A DNA stretch of 64,000 nt from Cellvibrio sp. 79 (lineage in GTDB: Bacteria > Pseudomonadota > Gammaproteobacteria > Pseudomonadales > Cellvibrionaceae): the NCBI GenBank assembly GCA_003056245.1, contig MVDH01000003.1:268187-332186 (forward strand). The letters run 5' to 3'. The notes beneath the pieces were generated by a model that made no database searches, was not told where the DNA came from, and worked only from the letters and a program-made list of their open reading frames with translations. This document shows, one piece after another, positions 19,853 to 28,168 of the stretch. The translations under genes and the position numbers were made by a program. Every line of letters begins with the position of its first letter. Within the stretch, counting starts at the first letter, position 1.

Positions 19853-20002
19853 CTAGTTTCTACCGTGGGTTGTGCTACCACCTTTCTTACCGGATTCACG
19901 AGCATTGCCGTGACCACCGCTGGAGCTGGTGGAGTTTCCACCTTTGCTTGATTTGGATTTACCGGATGTCTTTTCGCTTCTATGTTCAGGATGTTGGCTC
20001 AT
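19853..20002 (-). CDS. KGG-repeat small stress-type protein
   Basis: 49-aa hydrophilic, glycine-, serine- and lysine-rich protein with S-K-G-G-N and K-K-G-G-S motifs, the signature of the KGG/GsiB-like stress-induced small proteins. The start at 20002 follows GAGGG by about seven bases; an in-frame ATG 13 codons upstream lacks a ribosome site. It would be soluble and disordered. Its role in desiccation or general stress is inferred from the family. Confidence 0.65.
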   Translation of the reverse strand: MSQHPEHRSEKTSGKSKSSKGGNSTSSSGGHGNARESGKKGGSTTHGRN

Positions 20003-20121
20003 ATCGAGACCCTCAGTTAGTTGAACAAATGTGCCAGGCACATAGTTATGTCCGTACTAGATGAAGGTAAGTTCCAAAAAATTTTATTTTTCTTAAAACA
20101 AATTCCAGCAAAGTATTTCAC

Positions 20122-20400
20122 ATGCGCATAAATCCAACACCGGCTTACTGGGAGTTTGTAAAAAAAGCGCTAGAAGGAGGAGTGATTGAGGTTAAAACAA
20201 TTGATCACGCAATGAAGATCATGCATTCATTTGATAAACCCATCGCAATCAAGATTCTTTACGACTTTGATGAAATATATCGACTTGCATATATCAATTT
20301 ATGCATTGAAGCTGAAAGCCGAGGGATGTGGGTGATCCGGGGCGAAGCGACGTTTCTCGAACCCAATATCGAATTTAAAATTATCAACAGCTGTGAATGA
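20122..20400 (+). CDS. hypothetical 92-aa protein
   Basis: Not recognised. The translation has a plausible globular composition, with alternating hydrophobic residues, two aromatic-rich helices and a C-terminal beta-like stretch, and no TM segment or signal peptide. There is no clear Shine-Dalgarno sequence before the ATG. It converges with the small gene at 20404 and ends 4 nt before that gene's stop, a tail-to-tail packing typical of real gene pairs. Confidence 0.45.
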   Translation: MRINPTPAYWEFVKKALEGGVIEVKTIDHAMKIMHSFDKPIAIKILYDFDEIYRLAYINLCIEAESRGMWVIRGEATFLEPNIEFKIINSCE

Positions 20401-20403
20401 TGC

Positions 20404-20586
20404 TTATGCATTCATTAATATTGACAACGCAGCGATCTCTGCCATCTCGTAGGTATCAAATAACCCAAGCGAAACATCCGGATTTTTTATCACTTCGAAA
20501 AAAGATGACACCGCATCTTCAGAAACATCGTATATCTGAATTAAATTTATTTGGAAAAGATGATTTGCACAAAGAGTAGTTTCCAT
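20404..20586 (-). CDS. small paralogous family, member A (60 aa)
   Basis: 60-aa acidic protein preceded by GGAGG five bases before the ATG. It has the shared layout F-Q-I-N-L-I-Q-I-Y, then F-F-E-V-I, then L-F-D-T-Y-x-x-A-E. The same order occurs in the genes at 20897, 30902 and 38796. The pattern suggests a three-strand, one-helix fold of about 45 residues. No known domain was recognised. The position of the family next to unrelated single genes suggests stand-alone regulators, inhibitors or anti-proteins, but nothing in the sequence settles this. Confidence 0.65.
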   Translation of the reverse strand: METTLCANHLFQINLIQIYDVSEDAVSSFFEVIKNPDVSLGLFDTYEMAEIAALSILMNA

Positions 20587-20896
20587 AATTACCTCCGCAA
20601 TACCATTTGTTAGTTACAACTAAATAGCTTGGGTTTCCTTGTGCCAGCGGCTTACGCGTCATTTTTAAACGGACCATTACACCTAAAAAATGATGTCGCA
20701 TGCTTTATTAAAACCGGTAACTTTTGTCGATCAACCCGCCAAAACTTTGTGCCTTCGTTGACAAAGCGACGCCTAATGCCTATTACTTAAATTCGCATCG
20801 CTCGGGTCATGCACGGGGGCGGGACGCCCCCAAATTAATTACTCATTATCTACAATCAACATCGCTCCACCATTAACTAAGACATCGGTCCAACCT
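20587..20896. other. intergenic region with GC-rich hairpin
   Basis: 310 nt between two members of the small family, transcribed away from each other. At 20815-20831 a 7-bp stem (GGGGGCG / CGCCCCC) with a 3-nt loop is followed by AAATT; its role is unknown. The rest probably holds the promoters of both genes. I see no further coding sequence. Confidence 0.5.
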
Positions 20897-21121
20897 ATGT
20901 TATCTACCACGCCATTATTTCGCGAAGGCAAATATCAAACTAATTTGGTTGAGTGCAAAGATCGACGCGGTCTGGCGACTCGCTTTCATTTTGAACTGGT
21001 CGATACGACCAACTGTAAGTGCCTGGGAATATTTGATCGTGTTACGGAAGCAAAATCAGCAATGGACAAGCTGGCAACGAAATCTGAAATAGAAAAGCCT
21101 ATCCAAGAAAAGGCAGGTTGA
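20897..21121 (+). CDS. small paralogous family, member B (74 aa)
   Basis: 74 aa. The core Y-Q-T-N-L-V-E, F-H-F-E-L-V and I-F-D-R-V-x-x-A align with member A and, more distantly, with the copies at 30902 and 38796. It has a longer lysine- and glutamate-rich C-terminal tail. No good ribosome site precedes the ATG, so the start is less certain than in the other members; a start a few codons later is possible. Function unknown. Confidence 0.6.
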   Translation: MLSTTPLFREGKYQTNLVECKDRRGLATRFHFELVDTTNCKCLGIFDRVTEAKSAMDKLATKSEIEKPIQEKAG

Positions 21122-21240
21122 TAATCAACTAAAAAATTCGGATCATTCAATAATCCTCTGTAATTTTCCCAGAGCGGACATACGATTTTTGCTAAGAAAT
21201 CGAAATTATTCTTTAACGCAGAGAGGCGCAAAAATGAAAT

Positions 21241-21387
21241 TTAGCGAGATGGATTCATAACACGTTCTAGTGATTTCTCATCGCTCATGCTATTGATTTT
21301 CCGCACGCCCCTTAAAATTCCCTTGGCAGAACCAACAGTTTTTTTCATGATAGAAATAATGCCCTGTCGAGCAACTAAGATTGACAC
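21241..21387 (-). CDS. putative 48-aa small basic protein, GTG start
   Basis: A 49-codon frame begins at GTG (21385-21387) with GGAGGT three bases upstream, an almost ideal ribosome site. The product has a hydrophobic N-terminus (S-I-L-V-A) and a basic, amphipathic remainder (K-K-T-V, L-R-G-V-R-K). It has no recognisable family. The strong ribosome site is the main support; codon evidence is weak because the gene is so short. Confidence 0.4.
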   Translation of the reverse strand: MSILVARQGIISIMKKTVGSAKGILRGVRKINSMSDEKSLERVMNPSR

Positions 21388-21501
21388 ATCACCTCCAGGG
21401 CTTTATACCGGCCAAGAGACACAATTCGACTGGTAATGTAATTTGTCTTTTGGAACTTACTTTTGCCATAAGCACCTCTTTTTATATTGGCTCACCCTGT
21501 C

Positions 21502-21524
21502 GCAGCTCGGCCATTAGCGGACGT
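21502..21524. repeat. dispersed palindromic repeat, degenerate copy
   Basis: A copy of the GC-rich motif seen more perfectly at 23671 and 26499 (core CGGCC-x-x-x-AGCGGAC). It lies in 230 nt of otherwise empty sequence between the 48-aa gene and the NTF2-like gene. Confidence 0.4.
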
Positions 21525-21621
21525 TGAGGCAATGAAATGTGTACCTAATGTTCAATCCGGTTCAACCTTACTCTCGCCGCTATCAAGTATTTCTCATGTT
21601 TTATTGGTGCAGCCTAGCAGG

Positions 21622-22089
21622 TTAATGATCGTAGCTGACTACTCGCGCCATCTTCCATACGCCGTCTTCTTTTCGCCAAATTGTCATAAATTTAAACTGT
21701 CCACAGTCCTGCTTTCCATCCTCTAGATGACAAAATCTATGCTCTCCTGTCGCTAGCGCGCCGAAATCCTTAATGGGATACACAGCCAAAGTTTCTTCTA
21801 TCAATTGACGCTTTAAAGTGGGATTGTTTGCGAAGAGTTTTTCGGTTGCCTGCATATTACCGTCATAATCCAATACACCGCCTTTATCATGATAAAACTC
21901 AAGATCGCGCGTGAAGCGTTTAGCGACGTTTTTGAGATCCTGCTTATTGAAGGCTTCGAAAAAATCCGCATCAGCTGCCGCAATTTCCTTGTATAAACCG
22001 ACATCCGGGTTACCTTTTTCGTCTGCTATGCATGCATTTACTGACGCAAAGAACGTTAATATTGAGGCGAATAACAATGATGATTTCAT
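21622..22089 (-). CDS. secreted NTF2-like (SnoaL/DUF4440-type) protein
   Basis: 155 aa with a cleavable signal peptide (K at 2, hydrophobic 4-18, A-C-I-A near 19-22). The mature part has the cone-shaped NTF2 layout: a first helix with D-A-D-F-F-E-A-F-N, K-R-F-T-R-D-L-E-F-Y for the first strand, and a C-terminal W-R-K-x-D-G-V-W-K-M-A-R-V strand typical of DUF4440/SnoaL-like proteins. Such proteins are periplasmic here and often of unknown substrate. It stands alone between two intergenic gaps. Confidence 0.8.
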   Translation of the reverse strand: MKSSLLFASILTFFASVNACIADEKGNPDVGLYKEIAAADADFFEAFNKQDLKNVAKRFTRDLEFYHDKGGVLDYDGNMQATEKLFANNPTLKRQLIEETLAVYPIKDFGALATGEHRFCHLEDGKQDCGQFKFMTIWRKEDGVWKMARVVSYDH

Positions 22090-22529
22090 GTGATAACCCT
22101 TTCAAGTTTGAGTGGCTGTATAAGTAATATTGACTAAGACACAGTAAGTTAATGTTTGGATTCAGAGAAGCAAATTTATTTAATATTTAGCAGGAATGAT
22201 CAAATAACGCCCGCAAAAGGTTTGTTGGATTGGCTTCGGATAAAGTTCATTTAAACTGTCGTCATAATCTGTGGAAAGTTAGCCAATTTCGGGCGAGCTT
22301 GGCTTTTAATGCAGAATGAGCGAGGAGCTGCGAATTTTACGTCCGAAATATCTCACGCTTTTAATTTGGGAGCACGAAGACTCCACTTACGCAGATTTTT
22401 ATTGGATTGTGCTTGAAAAACATTGTTTACGATCCGAAATTGGCCTGCATTAACTCAACACCAAATTGCCTCATCGTCTCCTCCTATCAAGAGGCCGCAC
22501 TAACTGTGTATTCAAGGAATCGGCATTCT

Positions 22530-23579
22530 ATGATCAAAAAGGTTTTTTTAAGCCTGCTGGCAACAGTATTCGTGGTGACACTCGCAGGGTTTATTTATGT
22601 TGAAAAAACATTGCCAGTTTTACCCGAAGAAACTGACGGGATCATAGACAATGTTCTGGAACATCCTTTACCGGAGTTGATTGTTGGACAGCAGGGCTAT
22701 GTTCGGTCAGGTGAAGCTGCAATTTGGTATGAAGTTATCGATACCGAGAAAACACCAGTCGGCACGGTCATGCTTATGATGGGGATTTCAAACGACGCCC
22801 TTGGCTGGCCGCGCCATTTTCTAGGTTCGTTACGTGAGGCTGGCTACCGAATCATTCGGTATGATTATCGCGGTACAGGACTCTCTGACTGGATGATTAA
22901 CTGGGATAGGGCGCATCCCTACAATTTGAATCATCTGACTGCAGATGCGCTAGCAATTATCGATGCCCTCAAAATTGACAAGGTGCATGTGCTAGGAATT
23001 TCTCTCGGCGGAATGGTCGCGCAACAAATGGCAATTAATCACCCCAATCGTGTAGCATCCCTCGTATCGATGATGTCGTCCTGTGATATTCTCGATCCAG
23101 AGCTACCGCCAATTTCGATGGACGTCGTGAAGCAGTTTATCTTCGCACAGATAAGATATGGACTCATTTCCACTGAGAAGAACATCATCAAGTTACATTT
23201 AACGAGCAGGGCGATTTTGAGAGGCGAAGCGGATTACTCGTTGGACACCCACCCTCTCGCTCAGTCTGTTCTCTATAACATACGCAATCGTAACGGTTAT
23301 AATCCAAAAGTATCCGAGCAACACAATGCTGCCGTGATGACTTCTGGTTCCCGCGCCGCACCTCTTGCAAAGCTTCAAATGCCCACACTAATAATTCATG
23401 GCGAAGCAGACCCGCTCATTCCTATAGCTCACGGTGCAAAATGTGCGGATATTATTCCTAACTCAGTATTCGTAAGGATTCCAGAAATGGGGCATGATTT
23501 ACCCTCAACATTTAATGAATCGATCACCAATACGTTGTCGCGTTTCTGGACATTGCAAAGCAGTGCGTTTAATGGTTAG
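22530..23579 (+). CDS. alpha/beta hydrolase, membrane-anchored or exported
   Basis: 349 aa from the ATG at 22530, chosen because AAGGAA lies ten bases upstream and a signal-type helix begins at once; an in-frame ATG 41 codons earlier gives a non-coding-looking extension. Residues 5-24 form a membrane segment. The fold is a classical alpha/beta hydrolase: nucleophile elbow G-I-S-L-G-G with Ser158, acid in G-E-A-D-P and His in M-G-H-D-L-P. An oxyanion-type M-M-G-I-S loop follows the third strand. The substrate is unknown; homologues include esterases and peroxidase-like hydrolases. The neighbouring NTF2-like gene is divergent. Confidence 0.88.
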   Translation: MIKKVFLSLLATVFVVTLAGFIYVEKTLPVLPEETDGIIDNVLEHPLPELIVGQQGYVRSGEAAIWYEVIDTEKTPVGTVMLMMGISNDALGWPRHFLGSLREAGYRIIRYDYRGTGLSDWMINWDRAHPYNLNHLTADALAIIDALKIDKVHVLGISLGGMVAQQMAINHPNRVASLVSMMSSCDILDPELPPISMDVVKQFIFAQIRYGLISTEKNIIKLHLTSRAILRGEADYSLDTHPLAQSVLYNIRNRNGYNPKVSEQHNAAVMTSGSRAAPLAKLQMPTLIIHGEADPLIPIAHGAKCADIIPNSVFVRIPEMGHDLPSTFNESITNTLSRFWTLQSSAFNG

Positions 23580-23670
23580 TTTTAAAATCTAATTGATGCA
23601 ACCGCTAAGGGGACCGATAGCAGCACTAACGCCACCGTTACAGTGCCCTAAAATTTGGCTTGTTAGGCCA

Positions 23671-23694
23671 TTCTGCTCTCGGCCAAAAGCGGAC
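23671..23694. repeat. dispersed palindromic repeat copy
   Basis: TTCTGCTCTCGGCCAAAAGC followed by GGAC forms an imperfect hairpin (GCTCTCGGCC / GGCCAAAAGC). Sixteen or more positions are identical to the copy at 26499. It sits just downstream of the AraC-family gene and the hydrolase gene, i.e. in a tail-to-tail gap. Confidence 0.55.
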
Positions 23695-23761
23695 CTTATG
23701 ATGTGGTGGAGTCCGCCAGCCTTCCCACGGACCTGCTCGCAATATGTCTTGATGCATTCAA

Positions 23762-24961
23762 TTAGCATTTTGATCCGGAATTTTCTTTTCGAAAGCCACT
23801 GGGCGTCTGCTGAGTTTCCTTTTTAAAGGCTGAGTAAAATGACGACTTGGCATTAAATCCTACCATCATCGCAATATCGAGTACGGTGTCCTCTCCTTCT
23901 ATCAAAAGCTTTTTTGCGGCTTCTACTCGATATCTATTTACATAATCAAAGAAATTTACCCCAACGGTTTCATTTAACGTTTGTGAAATATAATTGGGCG
24001 AAACGGAAATATGGCCGGAGAGTTTCCGCAACGAAAGGGACGAATCCAGGTAAAGCTCATCTTTTGTCATCGCTCCCTCGATTTTTTGCGCAATACGCGA
24101 AGACTGTTCTTCATTCAAGGCCGAACGCTCATATTTCTGATCGGCCTTTTCCTCATCGCTCTTTACACTGCCTGGAAGTGTAGTATCGCGATATAGGACT
24201 TCGAAACCTGGCTTCTGCCGTAATCCCCAGACCGATAAACTCCAGATCATCGCAAATAGTAAGCCGTTCGAAACCAGTCCATTAATAATCGTTCGATGAA
24301 AAAGGTTGTCGGACAGAATGGTAATCACACTTACAACCCACATCACGCCAACCGCTAGCAAGAGCCATGTCAACCATTGCATCTCGCGAAATTCGGTGCT
24401 CGCAAACAGATCTTTCAACCTACGTCGATAACGTGTCAGGTGGCGAATGATACGTACAAAATAGTAAGCGGACTGGACAATCCAAGCCAAAATCAACACA
24501 AAAGCGATAACGAGAAGTGCCATAGCAATCTGTCGTTGCATTGGTGACGCTACATCGACCTCGGACAAGTCCCCTTTAACCAGTAACGTTTCACGCATTT
24601 CATACGGAAAACAGAAGGTAATAAAAGCAATGACCATCCCGATACTTAAAGGGACAAAATGCCAGTAATGCATCTTATGAATGCGCCAGGGTGTTTCGGA
24701 CGTTATACCCTCCACATAAAACCATAGGCTCGGGCCGAGCAATAAAAGCGCTGGGAAAGACAATGCAACTACAGCGGGCAGGAGTTGGGGAACGAAGACC
24801 GATGTTAATGGCCAAGACGTCATGATTCCCATCGATATCAAAAAGATGGCTAACGGAAAATAGGCCTGCATTTTAAACGACCGCAGTAACAGAATATGAG
24901 CAGTGAGACCGATCTGAGCCAACGTTGATGCCGTAAGTGCGAGTAAAGCTATTTGTTCCAT
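23762..24961 (-). CDS. membrane-bound AraC-family regulator
   Basis: About 399 aa. The N-terminal ~250 residues hold seven likely membrane helices (first at ~5-25) joined by short loops. The C-terminal ~110 residues are an AraC HTH_18 domain: S-L-R-K-L-S-G-H, S-P-N-Y-I-S-Q-T-L-N, and the second helix-turn-helix ending D-I-A-M-M-V-G-F. This 7TM-AraC layout is typical of regulators that sense an envelope signal and activate a neighbouring gene. The divergent DUF2306 gene is the likely target. The start at the ATG 24961 is preferred over a GTG eight codons upstream; neither has a perfect ribosome site. Confidence 0.85.
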   Translation of the reverse strand: MEQIALLALTASTLAQIGLTAHILLLRSFKMQAYFPLAIFLISMGIMTSWPLTSVFVPQLLPAVVALSFPALLLLGPSLWFYVEGITSETPWRIHKMHYWHFVPLSIGMVIAFITFCFPYEMRETLLVKGDLSEVDVASPMQRQIAMALLVIAFVLILAWIVQSAYYFVRIIRHLTRYRRRLKDLFASTEFREMQWLTWLLLAVGVMWVVSVITILSDNLFHRTIINGLVSNGLLFAMIWSLSVWGLRQKPGFEVLYRDTTLPGSVKSDEEKADQKYERSALNEEQSSRIAQKIEGAMTKDELYLDSSLSLRKLSGHISVSPNYISQTLNETVGVNFFDYVNRYRVEAAKKLLIEGEDTVLDIAMMVGFNAKSSFYSAFKKETQQTPSGFRKENSGSKC

Positions 24962-25113
24962 AAATGTAAGCAACCTTTGCGACACGAGTCATTGAGTCCC
25001 TTGATTCTATCCTCTACGTGTGTTCCATGCGTCCGAGCCTGTAGGTCTGGACGATTTTAAAAGGATGAATTCAGATAATTTACCCAACCTTAGCCAGTTG
25101 GAATAGATTCCCT

Positions 25114-25839
25114 ATGATACTCAGCTCATCCCCAGTCGTCACAAAATGCAACAGCAAGCCCAAAACTAATTGGCCTATTGTAGCCTTGCTTCTTTTCCTC
25201 GCTGCTGTGCCTGGCATACCCGCTATTTTGATACTTGCAAGTGTTGCGATGGGGCCGCCAGCAGACGGCAGTGCGCATTCCTTCGTCAACATGCTGCATT
25301 TCACTACGCCCATGCCGGTTATAGTGCACGGAGGCGCGGGAATCCTGTTCTTTCTTACCATGCCCTTCCAGTTTTCCGCCGCGCTGCGAATGAAATATAA
25401 AGCTTGGCATAGGTTTGCCGGGGGCCTGACCATTCTTTCCGGTTACGTCATCGCCTGCTCAGCTCCCTGGATGCATCAGGTATTCTCACCGGATTCAAGC
25501 CTACAACGTTTCTCAGGTCTGCTAATCATGAGCGCAAGTATGATAATCGCTTTTTCTCTTGCCTTAAGTTTTGTCAGGGGGAGAAATATCGAACAGCACC
25601 GAGTATGGATGATGAGAGCTGTGGCTATCACATTGGGTCCCATTACTTCTGCATTACTCACAATACTTATTTCTACAATTTATGGAAATTTGGATAATTT
25701 TTATCCGGGTTTGACCCATCTTGAATTCGATTACTCCCGCTTGTTCGGAATGGGAATGAATTTGGCAATCGTTGAGTATGTCCTTTTCAAGGAGCGTTCT
25801 GTTAAGGCAAGGGTAGAATCACAAATAGGGATAAATTAA
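25114..25839 (+). CDS. DUF2306 family membrane protein
   Basis: 241 aa with six or seven hydrophobic segments. The family hallmarks are the K-A-W-H-R-F-A-G-G segment, the R-V-W-M-M-R-A-V-A-I-T segment with conserved basic residues, and a long TM near the N-terminus. These are hallmarks of DUF2306, an uncharacterised inner-membrane family with cytochrome b561-like histidines. It faces the membrane-bound AraC regulator and is probably its target. Function is unknown. Confidence 0.75.
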   Translation: MILSSSPVVTKCNSKPKTNWPIVALLLFLAAVPGIPAILILASVAMGPPADGSAHSFVNMLHFTTPMPVIVHGGAGILFFLTMPFQFSAALRMKYKAWHRFAGGLTILSGYVIACSAPWMHQVFSPDSSLQRFSGLLIMSASMIIAFSLALSFVRGRNIEQHRVWMMRAVAITLGPITSALLTILISTIYGNLDNFYPGLTHLEFDYSRLFGMGMNLAIVEYVLFKERSVKARVESQIGIN

Positions 25840-26001
25840 AAAGGGGGATTATTACAAGTGGAACTCCCTACAACTTGTTCAGCGCAGCTATAGGATTGGT
25901 TATGTTTGGGATATAAAGGCCCCGGAAGTTTTTGGGGCTACAATTGTGGACTCTATAGATTTCCTGACCTATTCTCTTGCTTGAATTTAGCCCACACAAT
26001 A

Positions 26002-26576
26002 TCACTTTACTTCAGTGACCTCTCGGCAAGAAATGGAAGCAAATGTGATCATGATAGAAATGGTCATCTTGTAGGTCATACTTAAACTGTAGAGCTGCTC
26101 TACTATTAAGCGCTGTTCTGCGTCTAATAATTCAAATTGCGATTCCTTATATTCGGACAAGTGAGTTAGGTGAAACCAAATATCAAACTGAAATTCATTT
26201 TTAAGTTCTGCAATTAAAAACGCTGGCAAATGAAATCTCATTCCTTCCGCATTGAAAAAGCTTAAACTGCTGTAACAGTGGTTTAAATCTGCTTTCGAAA
26301 TCGCAGTCCAATCTATTTTTCATCTTGTTCCCTCGCGACTAGTTGTTCCGGCTCTGCACAATAATCATCAATCGCTTGCCCCTCAAAAAGGCCTACGCCA
26401 TTTCCTAGGGTCACATTTTTAAAGGCAATGGTAATTGAGTCTATCAAGTCTGATATATGAGTTGCTTGGGTAATGGTTTTTCCCTCGTAGGGATTAATTC
26501 TGCTATCGGCCAAAAGCGGACATCTAATTTTTATACTGTTCCCGATTATGAATATTCCGCCACCATATAAACACAT
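26002..26576 (-). pseudogene. DUF6714 family gene with single-base frameshift
   Basis: Two overlapping pieces together make a DUF6714 protein. The 5' piece contains I-T-I-A-F-K-N-V-T-L-G-N-G-V-G-L and ends E-Q-D-E-K-stop. Just beyond the frame shift the sequence continues I-D-W-T-A-I, then S-L-S-F-F-N-A-E-G-M-R-F-H-L-P-A-F, the family core. Adding one A to the five-A run (T5 at 26316-26320 on the plus strand) restores a continuous D-E-K-I-D-W. The first ~30 codons overlap the palindromic repeat at 26499, so the true start probably lies downstream of it. DUF6714 proteins are uncharacterised and often single genes. Confidence 0.75.
26499..26523. repeat. dispersed palindromic repeat copy
   Basis: TCTGCTATCGGCCAAAAGCG followed by GACAT, nearly identical to the copy at 23671. 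It runs into the 5' end of the DUF6714 pseudogene. Confidence 0.55.
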
Positions 26577-26608
26577 ACGGCAGGAATCACTAGAGTGTAA
26601 GCTAGCAA

Positions 26609-27913
26609 CTAAGGTCTAATGCTATTTAGTTGACCTAAGCATACCTTCTCTATCCATCTGGTAAGCCTGCCACTATTGTCTTCTGCTACAGCAAATCTAC
26701 CATCGGGCAAGCAAACGCACTTGCATTCATAGGTGCATAGTTCTAGTTTGTTACCGTTGCGAATAACAAACCCCGTGCCTTGCAGGGACCTAATGAAATC
26801 TACAGAATTCAAGTTATTTTCAGTTAGATACGTAGTAAATGCTTCATCTTTTGTGTTGATCTCGCCGGTGTTGCAAAGAACATTAATCATTGTGAATGTA
26901 TGTGCATCCACAAACAGAGGCTCCCATGCTTTATTGGGGGCTCTTTCTTTAAGAAACTCTGCTGGTATATCAAAGCACTCGTAAGCCCAGCCGACAACAT
27001 CATCTTTCTGAACAATTTTTCCTGCTAGAAATTGCGCAAGGTTCTGATCAATGAGGTCATCCCCCCACGGCATGCTCGAATCCAAAGTGTTAGTAATTTT
27101 TGTCCAAATAATCTCTATCAGAAGAGTTAACGGATTTTCGTTGCTTGATGCGTAAAAGCACCAGTTTTCGTCTTGCATCATGCTAGAAAACGGTTGTCCG
27201 TTCAATTTAACTAGCGAATAGTTTTCGCAAACAACAAGCTGAGGAAAACTGCCAATACCAAAACCTCTCGTCATCTCCTTGGAGCAAAGATAGTTAAAAA
27301 AGGATTCCCTTAAGCTTCGTTCTGATTTGTAACCGTTATAACCGATAACAATTCTTACTGGAGCTAACTGTTCATTGACTAAAGTGTGATATAAATACTC
27401 TAACGTATTACCGATGTGGTTAGGTAATTCGTCGGGAGATACCCCTGTGATCTCCTGAAATGCTCTTCTTGCTGGGCTGATATTGAAGAAATTCTCGCCG
27501 ACCTCAAAGTTTTGAATGTAAGAGTGAAACGTTTTCCCGGCATCTCTTAGGTGCTCAAAAGAGTCGGAGATTCCTTGCTCATATAAATTTTTTTTCACTT
27601 CAACTATCGCAAGAACGTCCTTGACGTGCCATAGATACATGTCTGTATAAGGAATTTTCTTACCGCTCCCTATTACAAGCATGCAGTCAATCTCGCCTGA
27701 TTGATTCCCTCTGCCATCATGAATGAAGCCACTAACTACCTGTAGATCGGTTCCGGGAGGAAATGTTTTGGAAAGTACATCAGCAGTCAGCCCTTCATAC
27801 ATTTTTCCGATTGTAGGGCCGTGAGTCGTGCCGTGTATTTCTTTGAATTCGGCAAGCTTTGCCTTTTCCACTTCGATAAGTTTTTTAAGGAAATCGGATA
27901 GAGTTTCTATCAT
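26609..27913 (-). CDS. DUF6602-type nuclease-like protein
   Basis: 434 aa. The N-terminal ~115 residues have the restriction-endonuclease-like order G-N-Q-S-G-E-I-D (Asp76) followed by I-V-E-V-K-K (Glu105 to Lys107), the layout of DUF6602 domains and of PD-(D/E)xK nucleases. The rest is unrecognised. No TM segment or signal peptide is seen. It lies next to the OLD-family gene on the same strand, 255 nt downstream, which makes a role in phage defence plausible. Which substrate it cuts, or whether the site is active, is not visible. Confidence 0.65.
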   Translation of the reverse strand: MIETLSDFLKKLIEVEKAKLAEFKEIHGTTHGPTIGKMYEGLTADVLSKTFPPGTDLQVVSGFIHDGRGNQSGEIDCMLVIGSGKKIPYTDMYLWHVKDVLAIVEVKKNLYEQGISDSFEHLRDAGKTFHSYIQNFEVGENFFNISPARRAFQEITGVSPDELPNHIGNTLEYLYHTLVNEQLAPVRIVIGYNGYKSERSLRESFFNYLCSKEMTRGFGIGSFPQLVVCENYSLVKLNGQPFSSMMQDENWCFYASSNENPLTLLIEIIWTKITNTLDSSMPWGDDLIDQNLAQFLAGKIVQKDDVVGWAYECFDIPAEFLKERAPNKAWEPLFVDAHTFTMINVLCNTGEINTKDEAFTTYLTENNLNSVDFIRSLQGTGFVIRNGNKLELCTYECKCVCLPDGRFAVAEDNSGRLTRWIEKVCLGQLNSIRP

Positions 27914-28168
27914 TTTTTTAGTCTTTGAATTAAATTTATGTTAAACGAATCGGGTAATTTCATTTAAATCACTATCCACAGCCGCATCTAAACCAACTAA
28001 TATCATAGAGCTATTTATCCCAAAAACCGGATCATTCATTTAATGATTTCCCCACTGCTGGGCGTCAATATTTATTGACACAGATGGCACATTCAAAATT
28101 CAATTGTTTAAATAATATATTTCGTATGGATAATAAATTCGTTACTCACGATTGATGCTCTGCAATAT

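Noticed and set aside
20815-20831. Calling the GC-rich hairpin a terminator
   Set aside because: No T run follows it in either direction and neither neighbouring gene points into it.
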